The notes under the pieces: generated by a model
Databases searched by the model: none
What the model saw: the letters and a program-made list of their open reading frames with translations, nothing else
What the model was told of the DNA's origin: nothing
From: Paracoccaceae bacterium
Lineage (GTDB): Bacteria > Pseudomonadota > Alphaproteobacteria > Rhodobacterales > Rhodobacteraceae
Assembly: GCA_002402045.2 (NCBI GenBank)
Contig: NVUX02000100.1
Location: 1 to 35,284, forward strand
Direction: 5' to 3'
Length of the DNA: 35,284 nt
In this document: in pieces, positions 16,722-26,208 of the stretch
Numbering within the stretch: position 1 is the stretch's first letter
Layout: each line of letters begins with the position of its first letter
Position numbers and translations under genes: made by a program

Positions 16722-18350
16722 TTAGCTCGCGATCTCGGGTAAAGCCACGCCATTTTCGGCCAAGGCGTCAAAAACCAGCTGATCACGACCATAAACATCA
16801 ACACGATAAGCCAATTCTCCGGCCTCATTGAGGAATACGGATTGATATGTCAGGTAGATTGGCACGGGGGTTTCAAGGCTAATCGTTGTTTCACGCCCCG
16901 TATTTCGGGCCGCCTGAAAATCGCCCTCAGGGTCATTAGATTGTGGCGCGAGCAGGGTGTATGCCAAATCCAACGGGCGATGAACCCGCACGCAGCCGTG
17001 GCTAAAAGCACGGCTATCGCGGTTAAACAGCGAGCGTGATGGCGTATCATGCAAATAAATATTGTATTTATTCGGGAACATGAACTTAACTCTACCAAGC
17101 GCATTTCGGCTGCCCGGGCGTTGCTGAAGCACAAACGGGAAGTTATTTACGGTATACTGCGACATATCAATCAAGCGGGCATCTACCCGTTCGCCAGAGC
17201 CACGCACCCGCATGGTGATATTTTGACGCGTCAAAACACTCGGGTCTCGCAAGAGCTGCGGCAAATACTCCTGTGAAGCAATGCTTTGCGGCACATTCCA
17301 AGCTGGATTCACAACCATATGAGTCATTTCATCAATGAATTCAGGAGTTTGGAACTTGGCGCTGGCCTTGCCCACCACCACACGGGTCACCAGTGTTGGC
17401 AAGCCATAATCAATAACATAGGCGGTAAAATTGGCTTGGTTAACAAAAATATGCCGCGCACCAAGATCATAATTCAGCCACCGGCGGCGTTCAAGGTTTA
17501 CGATCACTTGCTGCATTTGAATGGATGGATCGGAGTTAAGCGCCGTCAGGGTTTGCGGGCCAACAATGCCGTCTGCTGTCAGGGTATTTTCGGCCTGAAA
17601 CGCCTTAACCGCCTCCACTAACGCTTCATCATAACGCGGAGAATCGCCTTCGATATCCGCATAGCCGAGCGCGGTTAACCGCACACGCATAGCCAAAACA
17701 CGGTCATTGGATTGCCCGGGCCGAATGGCGCGACCAACTGATATTTTTGGCCCCCAGCCACCAGCTTCAACCAGCGCTTCAAGGCGGGCCAGCTCTTCTT
17801 GCAGAGCATTATAGCTTGGATCTTGCGGCTCAAGGCCATCAAAAAGCGCACCGCTGCCATTGCTCGCAACAGCCTTGGCTAAAAGGGTGTCGGTTGCGGG
17901 GCGAACGGCATTAATATTGATAAGGCTGGAAATGTCGTCGGGGTTCAGCAGGCCCGATGTAAGGTCTGTTGCGAAATCAATATAGGCTTGCGCCGCCATC
18001 ATTTCGAGCGCGGCTTTGCTATCGGGAGTTCCGGCATTAATCATGGCAACGCGCAGATCACTGATCAGAGTGTCGTTGACCGGCAAACCATGGGCGCCAG
18101 CACCTTCAAGCGCGGCCATCAGGGCAGCTAGCTTGGCAGGGCGTCCGGCAAATACCGGCTCAAAATCGGTACCCTCATAATACGCATAAAGCGAAGGGTC
18201 GCTCCCCGCAGAAAGGGCCGTCATCAACGCGCCGGACTCCGGTGGCAAAGTAAGTGCTGTTGCCTGCGCATGTGCGCTCAATGGAGCTATAGAAGCGAAG
18301 GCGGCAAATGCGGTGGTTCTAAAAAACTTGGCATTAAAACGTGCGGACAT
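16722..18350 (-). CDS. L,D-transpeptidase (YcbB-like) with peptidoglycan-binding domain
   Basis: The 542-residue exported protein has a signal peptide (cleavage after AHA, about residue 28), a helical N-terminal region, a PG_binding_1 domain at about 212-272 (FQAENTLTADGIVGPQTL) and a YkuD catalytic domain with SHGCVRVHRP placing the nucleophile at C453. Such enzymes make 3-3 cross-links in peptidoglycan or attach proteins to it, in the periplasm. The layout matches the large YcbB type. It lies 48 bp upstream of lpxD on the same strand and is divergent from another wall-related gene (DUF882), so this is an envelope-biogenesis locus. Confidence 0.93.
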   Translation of the reverse strand: MSARFNAKFFRTTAFAAFASIAPLSAHAQATALTLPPESGALMTALSAGSDPSLYAYYEGTDFEPVFAGRPAKLAALMAALEGAGAHGLPVNDTLISDLRVAMINAGTPDSKAALEMMAAQAYIDFATDLTSGLLNPDDISSLININAVRPATDTLLAKAVASNGSGALFDGLEPQDPSYNALQEELARLEALVEAGGWGPKISVGRAIRPGQSNDRVLAMRVRLTALGYADIEGDSPRYDEALVEAVKAFQAENTLTADGIVGPQTLTALNSDPSIQMQQVIVNLERRRWLNYDLGARHIFVNQANFTAYVIDYGLPTLVTRVVVGKASAKFQTPEFIDEMTHMVVNPAWNVPQSIASQEYLPQLLRDPSVLTRQNITMRVRGSGERVDARLIDMSQYTVNNFPFVLQQRPGSRNALGRVKFMFPNKYNIYLHDTPSRSLFNRDSRAFSHGCVRVHRPLDLAYTLLAPQSNDPEGDFQAARNTGRETTISLETPVPIYLTYQSVFLNEAGELAYRVDVYGRDQLVFDALAENGVALPEIAS

Positions 18351-18662
18351 AATTGTTCTCCCGAAAATAGATAATTTTTACGCTCTACAGCAAAGACGAT
18401 GGGCCATCCACCGCCTTTAAACCTATATATCTCAATCTGGTATTTTTGTGTGAATAATGTAACACAATTTGAGAACATTGCGGAAACATTTCCGTGAGCC
18501 TCACATTTCCGTTACAAATTGCGCCCAAATGCGCGGATAATCGCCCATCATGGTAAAGTATGTCTTGGCCTGCGATTCATAATATGACATAAAATTTACG
18601 CAAATAGGCGCATAAAAAACCAGCGTCATAAGATGAATTCGAGTTGGACAGGCAGGTCTTAC
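18351..18662. promoter_or_regulatory. Divergent intergenic region between L,D-transpeptidase and DUF882 genes
   Basis: This 312-bp AT-rich stretch has no convincing gene. It must carry promoters for the L,D-transpeptidase (leftward) and DUF882 (rightward) genes. A minus-strand frame extends from 18956 to 18501, but it is antisense to the DUF882 gene and I regard it as spurious. I see no clear operator. Confidence 0.5.
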
Positions 18663-19223
18663 ATGAAAAATATTAGTTTCTCTCGTCGCGGGCTTTTGCG
18701 CGCGTTCGCCGTAACCGCGCTCACAGCAGCTCCGGTTTATGGCAAAGCCGCGGGCATCCTTCGGGGTGCAGGCGATGTGCGTCGCATCACCATGCGCAAT
18801 CAGCGGACCTCTGAATCCATTGATATGATTTATTGGATCGAAGGCCAGTATATACAGGAAGCCCTGACCGAAATTAACGGCTTTATGCGTGATTGGCGGC
18901 ATAACGAGATCATCAATTATGATCGTCGCAATGTAGACATTATCGCGGCCACCCACCGCCTTATGGAAACCAACGAACCATATCTGATGCTCTCTGGTTA
19001 TCGCTCACCGGCCACCAATGCCATGCTCGCCGCGCGCAACCGTGGCGTTGCAACTGGCTCATACCATATCAAAGGCATGGCGGCTGATCTTCGGCTTTCT
19101 ACGCGCAGCACCACCCAAATGGCGGCGGCTGCAATTGCCTGTAACGCTGGTGGCGTTGGCAGATATGGCCGCTCAAACTTTGTGCATATGGATTGCGGGC
19201 CAATCCGCACTTGGCGGCGGTAA
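18663..19223 (+). CDS. Tat-exported DUF882 / M15-like murein peptidase (YcbK-like)
   Basis: The 186-residue product begins MKNISFSRRGLLRAFAVTAL, a twin-arginine signal, and then carries the DUF882/peptidase M15 fold. The probable zinc ligands are H135 and D142 (SYHIKGMAADLRL) and H175 (NFVHMDCGP), and SGYRSPATNAML is also typical. Family members are considered murein endopeptidase-like (MepK cleaves 3-3 cross-links in E. coli). That fits the divergent L,D-transpeptidase, which makes such links. ATG 18663 is preferred over 18633 because it places the SRRGLLRAF signal near the N-terminus. Confidence 0.9.
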   Translation: MKNISFSRRGLLRAFAVTALTAAPVYGKAAGILRGAGDVRRITMRNQRTSESIDMIYWIEGQYIQEALTEINGFMRDWRHNEIINYDRRNVDIIAATHRLMETNEPYLMLSGYRSPATNAMLAARNRGVATGSYHIKGMAADLRLSTRSTTQMAAAAIACNAGGVGRYGRSNFVHMDCGPIRTWRR

Positions 19224-19237
19224 AAAAACAGCATAAC

Positions 19238-19281
19238 GGTGAGGTAAATCCTCACCTTATTGGGCCTTCGGGCCCTTTTTT
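19238..19281 (+). terminator. Double hairpin terminator after the DUF882 gene
   Basis: The first hairpin is GGTGAGG TAAAT CCTCACC (19238-19256). The second, GGGCC TTCG GGCCC (19262-19275), has a stable UUCG loop and is followed by TTTTTT, a standard intrinsic terminator. The T-run touches the stop codon of the convergent proA gene. Confidence 0.85.
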
Positions 19282-20533
19282 ATGGGCGAATTGTGCCGTT
19301 TCCCGTCACCAAATACTTAAAACTGGTCAACTGCGCCGCGCCCACAGGCCCGCGCGCATGCATCTTTCCGGTGGCGATGCCAATTTCGGCCCCCATGCCA
19401 AACTCACCACCATCAGCAAATTGCGTAGAGGCATTTCGCATCAATATCGCGCTATCAACCCGCTGGAAAAACCGCTCGGCGGTGGCATCATCTTCCGTCA
19501 CAATCGCATCGGTGTGGTTAGAGCCAAAAATTCCAATATGCCTGATGGCATCATCCACCCCGTCCACCAGCTTGGCGGCAATGATCATATCAAGATATTC
19601 CACCCCAAAATCCTCGGCTTTCGCCTTAATCGTGCCGCTGAGTTCAGCCAAAATACCGTCAGCCCGCACCTCAACCCCCGCCGCCACCATATCGTCGATA
19701 AACGGTGCGGCGTGTTTAGCAAAAAAGGCTTTATCTATCAGCACGGTTTCGGCTGAGCCACAAATGCCGGTGCGGCGACATTTGGCGTTCACCACAATGG
19801 CACGCGCCTTTTCCGGGTCCGCCGCGGCGTCCACATAAACGTGGCAAATACCTTCAAGATGCGCAAAAACCGGCACACGGGCCTCGCGCTGAACAAGGCC
19901 AACCAGCCCCTTGCCACCACGCGGCACAATCACATCTATGCTTTCGGTCATCGTCAGCATTTCGCTCACAGCCGCTCGATCTCGTGTAGGCACAAGCTGA
20001 ATGCTAGCTATCGGCAAACCAGCGGCTTTTAGCCCTTCAACAAGGCAAGCATGAATGGCGCCAGAGCTATGAAAGCTCTCAGACCCGCCGCGCAAAATCA
20101 CGGCATTTCCCGCCTTTAAGCACAGCCCACCAGCATCAGCCGTTACATTTGGGCGGCTTTCATAAATCACACCGATAACACCCAGCGGGGTGGATACACG
20201 CTGGATATGCAGGCCCGAAGGCATGTCCCACTCAGCGAGCATTTTGCCCACAGGGTCTTCTTGCGCCGCAACAGCGCGGAGGCTCGCGGCAATGGCTTGC
20301 ACCCGGGGTTCGTCCAGCATCAAGCGGTCCATCATCGCATCGGTCAGGCCTTTGTCTTGGCCATATTTCATGTCCAATTCATTAGCTTTGAGGATGTCGG
20401 AAACCCGTGCCTCAATGCAATCAGCCGCCACTTCCAGCGCCTTTTGCTTGGCTTCTGGGCTGGCAAATGCCAGCTCAGCACTCGCCGCTTTAGCCTTTTG
20501 GCCAATCTCTTGCATCACCGCTTTCACATCCAT
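19280..20533 (-). CDS. proA: Gamma-glutamyl phosphate reductase
   Basis: ProA reduces gamma-glutamyl phosphate to glutamate semialdehyde with NADPH, the second step of proline synthesis. The 417-residue protein has the aldehyde-dehydrogenase fold with the catalytic Cys in [16 protein letters not shown], the cofactor-side segment [17 protein letters not shown] and [15 protein letters not shown] 20533 ([11 protein letters not shown]) is chosen because GAGGGAG lies at the right distance; ATG 20539 would be too close to it. The gene begins 11 bp after proB, a usual proBA operon. Confidence 0.96.
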   Translation of the reverse strand: MDVKAVMQEIGQKAKAASAELAFASPEAKQKALEVAADCIEARVSDILKANELDMKYGQDKGLTDAMMDRLMLDEPRVQAIAASLRAVAAQEDPVGKMLAEWDMPSGLHIQRVSTPLGVIGVIYESRPNVTADAGGLCLKAGNAVILRGGSESFHSSGAIHACLVEGLKAAGLPIASIQLVPTRDRAAVSEMLTMTESIDVIVPRGGKGLVGLVQREARVPVFAHLEGICHVYVDAAADPEKARAIVVNAKCRRTGICGSAETVLIDKAFFAKHAAPFIDDMVAAGVEVRADGILAELSGTIKAKAEDFGVEYLDMIIAAKLVDGVDDAIRHIGIFGSNHTDAIVTEDDATAERFFQRVDSAILMRNASTQFADGGEFGMGAEIGIATGKMHARGPVGAAQLTSFKYLVTGNGTIRP

Positions 20534-20544
20534 GTTCATCTCCC

Positions 20545-21660
20545 TCAAATCGCCATATCATCGCGATGGATAAGCGCCGTGCGCCCCTTATACCCTAAAA
20601 GGGCTTTTATTTCCGCGCTCTTTGCACCCATAATTTTGCGGACCTCCTCGGCCGAATACGCAATCAACCCCTTGGCAATCAACTCGCCTTCAAGGCTGCG
20701 CACCTCAACCGGGTCGCCGCGCTCAAAGTCACCCTCGGTGGCGCGCACGCCAGCGGGGAGGAGAGACTTACCACTGCGCAGTGCGCGCGCCGCACCCGCA
20801 TCAATAGACACGGTGCCCAACATTTTCATCGCAGAAATCCAGCGTTTTCGGGCCGAAGCGGGATCGTGCTTGGCCTTAAACCATGTGCAACGGTCGCCCT
20901 TAAGCAATGCTTGAATGGGCCGCATCTTTTCGCCCTTTGCGATGGCCATCGCGCAGCCCGCGTCCATGGCTATGCGCGCGGCCATCAGCTTGGTGCGCAT
21001 TCCGCCAGACGCGCCCGCCGAGCCGGGATCTCCCGCCATATCTTCAATTTTATGGGTGATCTCGCTCACCTCATTAAAGTGCTTTGCCTTCGGGTCAACT
21101 CTGGGGTCGGCGCTATAAAGCCCGTCGACATCCGAGAGCAACACCAGCGCCTCAGCCCCGATTAAAGTGGCCACCTGTGCTCCCAGCCGGTCATTATCTC
21201 CATACCGGATTTCATCAGTCGCCACCGTGTCGTTTTCATTCACAATGGGGACAACGCCGAGGCCCAGAAGCGTATTTAGCGTGGCTCGCGTGTTCAAATA
21301 TCGCCGCCGGTTCTGGCTATCTTCCAACGTCAGCAATACCTGCGCGGTTTCGATCCCGTGCGGTTTCAGTGCTTCCTGATATGCATGTGCCAGCTTTATT
21401 TGCCCAACGGCGGCGGCGGCCTGCGCCATCTCCAGCGGCAAATCTCCTGAAGGTAAGCCAAGCACCCCGCGCCCCAGCGCAATAGAGCCGGAAGACACGA
21501 CCAAAACCGCCTTGCCTTGCGCCTTTAGCATGGCCACATCTTCGGCAATGCTCATGAGCCACGCGCCACGCAAAGCTCCGTTTTGCACCAGAAGTGCCGA
21601 GCCGATTTTCAGCACGACCACCTTGGCCGTGCCTAAAATTTCAGTGCTTAAGGCTTCCAC
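20545..21660 (-). CDS. proB: Glutamate 5-kinase
   Basis: ProB phosphorylates glutamate, the first and feedback-controlled step of proline synthesis. The 371-residue protein has an amino-acid kinase domain ([47 protein letters not shown]) and a C-terminal PUA domain (about 280-360), the full-length form. It overlaps obgE upstream by 13 bp and is followed by proA, giving the obgE-proB-proA order common in alphaproteobacteria. Confidence 0.96.
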   Translation of the reverse strand: MEALSTEILGTAKVVVLKIGSALLVQNGALRGAWLMSIAEDVAMLKAQGKAVLVVSSGSIALGRGVLGLPSGDLPLEMAQAAAAVGQIKLAHAYQEALKPHGIETAQVLLTLEDSQNRRRYLNTRATLNTLLGLGVVPIVNENDTVATDEIRYGDNDRLGAQVATLIGAEALVLLSDVDGLYSADPRVDPKAKHFNEVSEITHKIEDMAGDPGSAGASGGMRTKLMAARIAMDAGCAMAIAKGEKMRPIQALLKGDRCTWFKAKHDPASARKRWISAMKMLGTVSIDAGAARALRSGKSLLPAGVRATEGDFERGDPVEVRSLEGELIAKGLIAYSAEEVRKIMGAKSAEIKALLGYKGRTALIHRDDMAI

Positions 21661-22685
21661 GGCTGAGGCTCCTCATTGGCGACGACCTCCGCCGTTTTAG
21701 CACCATCAATCACCTTTTTGAGCGCCCGCAAAACATCAATAACGCCTTCACGGCTAACAGCTGACATGGCATACACTTTGCCACCCACGGCCGCCTCAAG
21801 CGCCGCCAGCTTTTCAGCGCGCGCCTCGGGCTGCAACGCATCCACCTTGTTCAGCGCCACGATACGCGGGCGTTTCGCAAGGTCTTCAGCATATTTTTCC
21901 AGCTCACCCGAGATAATCCGGTAATCGTCGGCCACATCTTCGCCCGTACCGTCCACCAAGTGCAGCAGCACCGAGCAGCGCTCAACGTGGCCCAAAAAGC
22001 GGTGGCCAAGGCCGATGCCTTCAGACGCGCCCTCGATCAGCCCCGGAATATCCGCGATCACGATCTCGGTGTTATCCACGCCAACCACACCAAGATTGGG
22101 GTGCAGTGTGGTAAACGGATAATCCGCTATTTTGGGCCGTGCATTCGACGTAGCTGCCAAAAACGTGCTTTTACCCGCGTTTGGCATGCCCAAAAGGCCC
22201 ACATCGGCGATCAGCTTCAAGCGCAGCCAAATCGTGCGCTCCACGCCCTCTTGTCCAGGGTTTGAGCGGCGCGGCGCTTGGTTGATAGAGGACTTGAACC
22301 GCAAGTTCCCCCAGCCGCCATTGCCGCCCTTCGCTAGCTGCACCCGCTGGCCGAGCTTTGTAAGGTCCACCAAAACCGTCTCTTCATCTTCATCAAGTAT
22401 TTCAGTACCCACCGGCACCTTCAGCACAATATCGTCGCCATTTCGGCCAGACATCTGCCGGCCCATGCCCGCCTGTCCGTTTTGCGCAAAAAAGTGCTGC
22501 TGATAGCGAAAATCGATCAGCGTATTCAGGCCGTCCACGGCCTCAACCCAAACAGAGCCACCGCCGCCGCCATCACCGCCATCCGGCCCGCCAAACTCCA
22601 CGTAGGCCTCGCGCCGAAAGCTGGTGCAGCCCTTGCCGCCCTGCCCTGAGCGAATGTAAACTTTGGTGAGGTCGAGGAATTTCAT
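21648..22685 (-). CDS. obgE: Obg family GTPase
   Basis: Obg/CgtA is an essential ribosome-associated GTPase involved in 50S maturation and stress signalling. The 345-residue protein has the glycine-rich Obg fold (1-158, [15 protein letters not shown]) and a G domain with G1 GMPNAGKST, switch region [12 protein letters not shown]3 DIPGLIEG and G4 NKVD. No extra C-terminal domain beyond a short tail is present, as usual in alphaproteobacteria. It overlaps proB by 13 bp. Confidence 0.97.
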   Translation of the reverse strand: MKFLDLTKVYIRSGQGGKGCTSFRREAYVEFGGPDGGDGGGGGSVWVEAVDGLNTLIDFRYQQHFFAQNGQAGMGRQMSGRNGDDIVLKVPVGTEILDEDEETVLVDLTKLGQRVQLAKGGNGGWGNLRFKSSINQAPRRSNPGQEGVERTIWLRLKLIADVGLLGMPNAGKSTFLAATSNARPKIADYPFTTLHPNLGVVGVDNTEIVIADIPGLIEGASEGIGLGHRFLGHVERCSVLLHLVDGTGEDVADDYRIISGELEKYAEDLAKRPRIVALNKVDALQPEARAEKLAALEAAVGGKVYAMSAVSREGVIDVLRALKKVIDGAKTAEVVANEEPQPWKP

Positions 22686-22803
22686 GATACGGTCCTAATG
22701 GTTTAACTTGCGATACAGCATGCCGCGCCAAGGCTCAAGCCCGCAGCCACCCTCGCTTGAGACAGATCAACGCATTTGCGAGAAGCTTGGATATAGTTGC
22801 CCC

Positions 22804-23550
22804 ATGGACATATTACCACTCACCCCCCGAAATATCCAAGACGAGCACATTTGCTGCGCCTTCAGTGACAAAAAAAGCACCGAGGGCACCCAGCTTAAAA
22901 AAGCGTGGCTGCGGCGCGAATATGCCAATGGCTATCGTTTTCAGAAAATGGATGTGCGCGGCAAGGTCTTTATCGAATACGTTCCGATTGAGGCTTCCTG
23001 GCTGCCACTTTCCGGTGCTAACTTTATGGTTATTAACTGCTTTTGGGTGGCTGGAAAGTATAAAGCCCAAGGCCATGGCAAACGCTTGCTTGACCAATGC
23101 CTTGCCGATGCCGAGGGCATGGACGGCGTTGTCGCCATTTCCAGTGACAAAAAGCGCCCCTTCATGTCAGACCCGAAATTCCTGAAGCATCACGGATTTG
23201 AGATCATCGACGAGGCCCCACCCTATTTTAAGCTCTGGGGGCTAAAAACCAACCCAAAAGCCACGTATCCGGCCATTCTTCCCAGCGCAAAAATTGGCCG
23301 CTGCCCCGATAATACTGGCATCACCGCCTATTATTCCAACAGCTGCCCGTTCACCGAATTCTACATCAACCATAGCCTGCGGGCCTATGCCAAAGCCCGC
23401 GGCGTGCCCGTAGCCATCCACCAGCTAAAAACCCGTGCGCAAGCCCGCGCCATGCCGATCCCGTGGATCATTAATTCGGTGTTTTATAAAGGTGAATTAC
23501 TCACACTGGAAATGAAGCCGGAAAGGCATTTGGATAAGCTTATCTTGTAA
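22804..23550 (+). CDS. YoaP-like GNAT N-acetyltransferase
   Basis: The 248-residue product has a GNAT domain (about 20-145; acetyl-CoA loop in VAGKYKAQGHGKRLLDQC, then FLKHHGFEIIDEAPPYFKLW) and a C-terminal YoaP-type region (YYSNSCPFTEFYINHSLRAY) that resembles a thioredoxin-like fold with a single cysteine. The substrate is unknown. ATG 22804 (MDILPLTPRNI) is chosen because it begins the conserved region; the frame extends upstream to 22708 without support. It is convergent with the tandem GNAT gene and overlaps it by 11 bp. Confidence 0.85.
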   Translation: MDILPLTPRNIQDEHICCAFSDKKSTEGTQLKKAWLRREYANGYRFQKMDVRGKVFIEYVPIEASWLPLSGANFMVINCFWVAGKYKAQGHGKRLLDQCLADAEGMDGVVAISSDKKRPFMSDPKFLKHHGFEIIDEAPPYFKLWGLKTNPKATYPAILPSAKIGRCPDNTGITAYYSNSCPFTEFYINHSLRAYAKARGVPVAIHQLKTRAQARAMPIPWIINSVFYKGELLTLEMKPERHLDKLIL

Positions 23551-24541
23551 GCCGATAAAGCCATAGTGGTTCTGCCGCGCTTCGCCCCAAAGGGCAATGC
23601 ATCTTTTCGCCGACCTTTTCAAACCCGAGCTTTAGCAAAACAGATTGCGAAGCGGGGTTATCAAACATCGCCCCCGCCGTGATCTCTTTAAGCGCGAAAA
23701 TGCGTTCACAATGAGCGATAAATTCCCGCATCGCCTCGGTGGCAAAGCCTTGCCCCCAATAGGCGCGACCAAAAGCATAAGCCGTGTTTGCAGGTGCGCC
23801 GCCAATGGCAACAAGGCCAATCAGCGTGCCATCCCGCAGGCACACCTTGGCCCCAAAACCCGCCTCATCCCCGATTACATGGGAAAATACCCGCTCATCC
23901 AGCCACTTTTGCGCCTCCGCCTTAGTGAATGGATGCGGAATGGTCGCCATCATCTTCGCAATATCGGGGTCGTTCATTAGGGCAGAAAGTGCCGCCGCCT
24001 CATCGCCCGTAAATGGCTCGATAACAAGCCGATCTGTTTGCAATGCCAAAGGCTGCGCCCGCGCCCAATCAGTGCGTTTCAGGCAAAATTTATTATATTT
24101 CAGGTTTTCACCGCGCGCCTTACAAAACTCCTCACTTTCGCAGCAAGCCGTGAACCCGTTTTTGGCCAGCACCTTTGCCGAGGCCGCATTATCAAGCCAA
24201 ACATTGGCCGAAACCTCCGCTATATCCGAGCCTTCAAACATCCGCAGCACCATCTCGCGCACTGCCCAAGTGGCAATGCCCCGGCCCCAAAAGGCCCGCC
24301 CCAGCAAATAGCCAATGCTGCCGTTCACCCCGCCAATCATGCCCGCGACAGCGCCCTCAACCTCTATCACCAACACCTGCCCAGCCTTGGCCTCAGGCGT
24401 ATTCATCCGCATGCGCGTAAAATCAGCCTCTGCCGGATACGGCCAGCGCCACAGCCTTTTGACAACCTCAAAATCCGATACAATTTCGTGCAGCGCCTCA
24501 AAATCATCAGCCAGAAAAGGCCGCAGCTTAAAGCTATCCAT
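23540..24541 (-). CDS. Tandem two-domain GNAT acetyltransferase
   Basis: This 333-residue protein contains two RimJ/RimL-like GNAT domains in one chain. The first spans about 1-160, with acetyl-CoA loop GRAFWGRGIATWAVREM and NAASAKVLAKNGF. The second spans about 168-333, with GRAYWGQGFATEAMREF and NPASQSVLLKLGF. Single-domain proteins of this type are about 170-190 residues, so this is a fusion or internal duplication. It is last in a LysE-GNAT-GNAT-GNAT/GNAT run, overlapping its neighbour by 8 bp. Targets may be N-terminal or small-molecule amines and are unknown. Confidence 0.88.
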   Translation of the reverse strand: MDSFKLRPFLADDFEALHEIVSDFEVVKRLWRWPYPAEADFTRMRMNTPEAKAGQVLVIEVEGAVAGMIGGVNGSIGYLLGRAFWGRGIATWAVREMVLRMFEGSDIAEVSANVWLDNAASAKVLAKNGFTACCESEEFCKARGENLKYNKFCLKRTDWARAQPLALQTDRLVIEPFTGDEAAALSALMNDPDIAKMMATIPHPFTKAEAQKWLDERVFSHVIGDEAGFGAKVCLRDGTLIGLVAIGGAPANTAYAFGRAYWGQGFATEAMREFIAHCERIFALKEITAGAMFDNPASQSVLLKLGFEKVGEKMHCPLGRSAAEPLWLYRLTR

Positions 24542-25028
24542 TTTGGGCACCCCACGCCGCCCGTGACAGGCTAAAAGTATTGTTTTTCAGTGTCACACCG
24601 CGCGGAATGCAAAATTCTTCGCATGATCCGGTTTCAACGAATCCGTGCTTAAACAATATGGCCTCAGACGCGGGGTTTCCGTGCCAAACACAGGCCGTAA
24701 TATCCGCAGCATCCACCGCAGAAAACGCAGCTTTTAGCTTTTCACCCACCGCCCAGCTGGCAATGCCCCGCCCCCAATGCGGCTTGCCAAGCATATAGCC
24801 AAGCACCCCGTCAACTACCGAAACCTGCCCGATATAACGGCCCGCACGCGCAATCACGCTTACCCGCCCGTCATTCACATGTGGTGTTTCCATACGGCTG
24901 CGGGTAAAGGCAGGGTCTGGCGGCCAAGGCCAGTGGCCGGTCATTTTCACCACGTCATATTCGCTCATGGACGCGTGAAAGTCCTCAAAATCATCTTGCC
25001 GAAAAAGCCGGAGTTTGCAGTTATGCAT
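24534..25028 (-). CDS. GNAT family N-acetyltransferase
   Basis: The 164-residue product from ATG 25028 (MHNCKLRLFRQ) is a single GNAT domain with GKPHWGRGIASWAVGEKL as acetyl-CoA loop and NPASEAILFKHGF near the end. It resembles the first domain of the fused protein next to it more than the second (both have a VVK-x6-WP segment and an EEFC motif near the C-terminus), suggesting local gene duplication. It overlaps both neighbours by 8 bp, so the genes are likely coupled. Substrate unknown. Confidence 0.87.
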   Translation of the reverse strand: MHNCKLRLFRQDDFEDFHASMSEYDVVKMTGHWPWPPDPAFTRSRMETPHVNDGRVSVIARAGRYIGQVSVVDGVLGYMLGKPHWGRGIASWAVGEKLKAAFSAVDAADITACVWHGNPASEAILFKHGFVETGSCEEFCIPRGVTLKNNTFSLSRAAWGAQNG

Positions 25029-25536
25029 GGGCCAGCACCAGTTCATATTCCCAAGATGGAACCATCCCGCCGCGCGAAATGGAGGGGGTCTCGGACTCGC
25101 CCAAATACGAAAATCCGCATTTCATCAGAACCTTGGCAGAGCCTTCATTGCCCTGATGAACCGAGGCAAACAGCCGCTTAAACCCAGCCATTCGCGCCGG
25201 TTCTACCACCGCACTCAAAGCCTCGCTCATCAGCCCGCCCCCCCAAAGCTGCGGGGCGAGCCAATAGCCAATATTGCCCATTCCTTCGTCCTTCCGGCTC
25301 AAGGAAATGATCCCGATCAGGCCGCCATCCAAATCGATCCCCCAGATGGTTTCGGAAGTTTCCGAGGCACGGGAATAAGCAATATAGCTCTCTGCTGCGC
25401 CCTCCGGATAAGGGTGCGGCACCACGGCCAAATGCATCGCCACGCGCTTGTCTCCCACAAAAAGCGCAATATTGGCGGCGTCACTATCAAGCAAAGAGCG
25501 CAGGGTTAAGCGGCTGGTTTTAATGGTTTGTTTCAT
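25021..25536 (-). CDS. GNAT family N-acetyltransferase (RimJ/RimL-like)
   Basis: The 171-residue product begins MKQTIKTSRLTLRSLL, a typical RimJ/RimL-like opening, and contains IGYWLAPQLWGGGLMSEAL and NEGSAKVLMKCGF. ATG 25536 has GGGAG at suitable spacing. It starts one base after the stop of the LysE-family gene and overlaps the next GNAT gene by 8 bp. Members modify ribosomal protein N-termini or small amines; which applies here cannot be told. Confidence 0.88.
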   Translation of the reverse strand: MKQTIKTSRLTLRSLLDSDAANIALFVGDKRVAMHLAVVPHPYPEGAAESYIAYSRASETSETIWGIDLDGGLIGIISLSRKDEGMGNIGYWLAPQLWGGGLMSEALSAVVEPARMAGFKRLFASVHQGNEGSAKVLMKCGFSYLGESETPSISRGGMVPSWEYELVLAHA

Positions 25537-25537
25537 A

Positions 25538-26134
25538 TCAATCTCCCTTTGCCAAAACAAATACCACCGATGCAACGGTGAGCCCTGCCAGCACCCACAT
25601 CAAGTATTTCTCACCCGGCTTGCCCGCCAAGCGCGCCGCAATCACTTGCCCCGCCAAGCCCCAAAGCGGCTGCAAAACCGACTGAATGGCAAAAAAACAC
25701 GCCGCAATAGCAATGGTCGCCATCAGGGCCGACGTATCTGGCTTCACAAAATTGGTGAAGCCCGCAATTGTCATCGCCCACGCTTTCGGGTTAAGCGGAT
25801 GCACCACCAGCCCCGAGATAAAGCGAGGCGGCGCGGACACCTCACTTGCCTTCAGCTTGGCCCCCAATATTTTGTAGGCCAGCCAGAAAATATAAACGAC
25901 AGAGGCCCATTTCAGCCCCTCAAACAAAAGCGGAAGTTTAGTATAGAGCGCCATCAGCCCCAGCCCCATTGGCCAGATCACAAATTGCATCCCCACCACA
26001 ACGCCCGCTATAAACGGCAACGCCCGTTTAAAGCCAAACTGCGCAGAAGCGGCCAGAATTACCATATTGGCTGGGCCGGGTGTGCCCACCATGGCGCTAG
26101 CAAATAAAATAAAACTGACAAATTCAATGCCCAT
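25538..26134 (-). CDS. LysE/RhtB family exporter
   Basis: The 198-residue protein has about six hydrophobic segments and the LysE-family N-terminal motif GTPGPANMVILAA, together with HPLNPKAWAMTIAG. LysE/RhtB proteins export amino acids or related small molecules. Followed directly by three acetyltransferase genes, it might export amines or amino acids that those enzymes modify, but that is inference. It starts after the rpmA terminator, so it probably has its own promoter between 26134 and about 26208 or relies on read-through. Confidence 0.9.
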   Translation of the reverse strand: MGIEFVSFILFASAMVGTPGPANMVILAASAQFGFKRALPFIAGVVVGMQFVIWPMGLGLMALYTKLPLLFEGLKWASVVYIFWLAYKILGAKLKASEVSAPPRFISGLVVHPLNPKAWAMTIAGFTNFVKPDTSALMATIAIAACFFAIQSVLQPLWGLAGQVIAARLAGKPGEKYLMWVLAGLTVASVVFVLAKGD

Positions 26135-26149
26135 TGCGGCGCTCCCGAA

Positions 26150-26181
26150 AAAGAAAAGGGCCCGGTGTTGCCACCGAGCCC
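26150..26181 (-). terminator. Intrinsic terminator after rpmA
   Basis: Read on the minus strand, a stem of about ten pairs with one mismatch (GGGCTCGGTG ... CACCGGGCCC, loop GCAA) is followed by CTTTTCTTTTT. It lies 28 bp after the rpmA stop and separates the ribosomal genes from the LysE-GNAT group. Confidence 0.8.
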
Positions 26182-26208
26182 TCTCAAAATGAGTGTATAA
26201 AGGTCCGG

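Noticed and set aside
18501-18956. 151-residue minus-strand open frame upstream of the L,D-transpeptidase
   Set aside because: It is antisense to the well-supported DUF882 gene and shows no family features.
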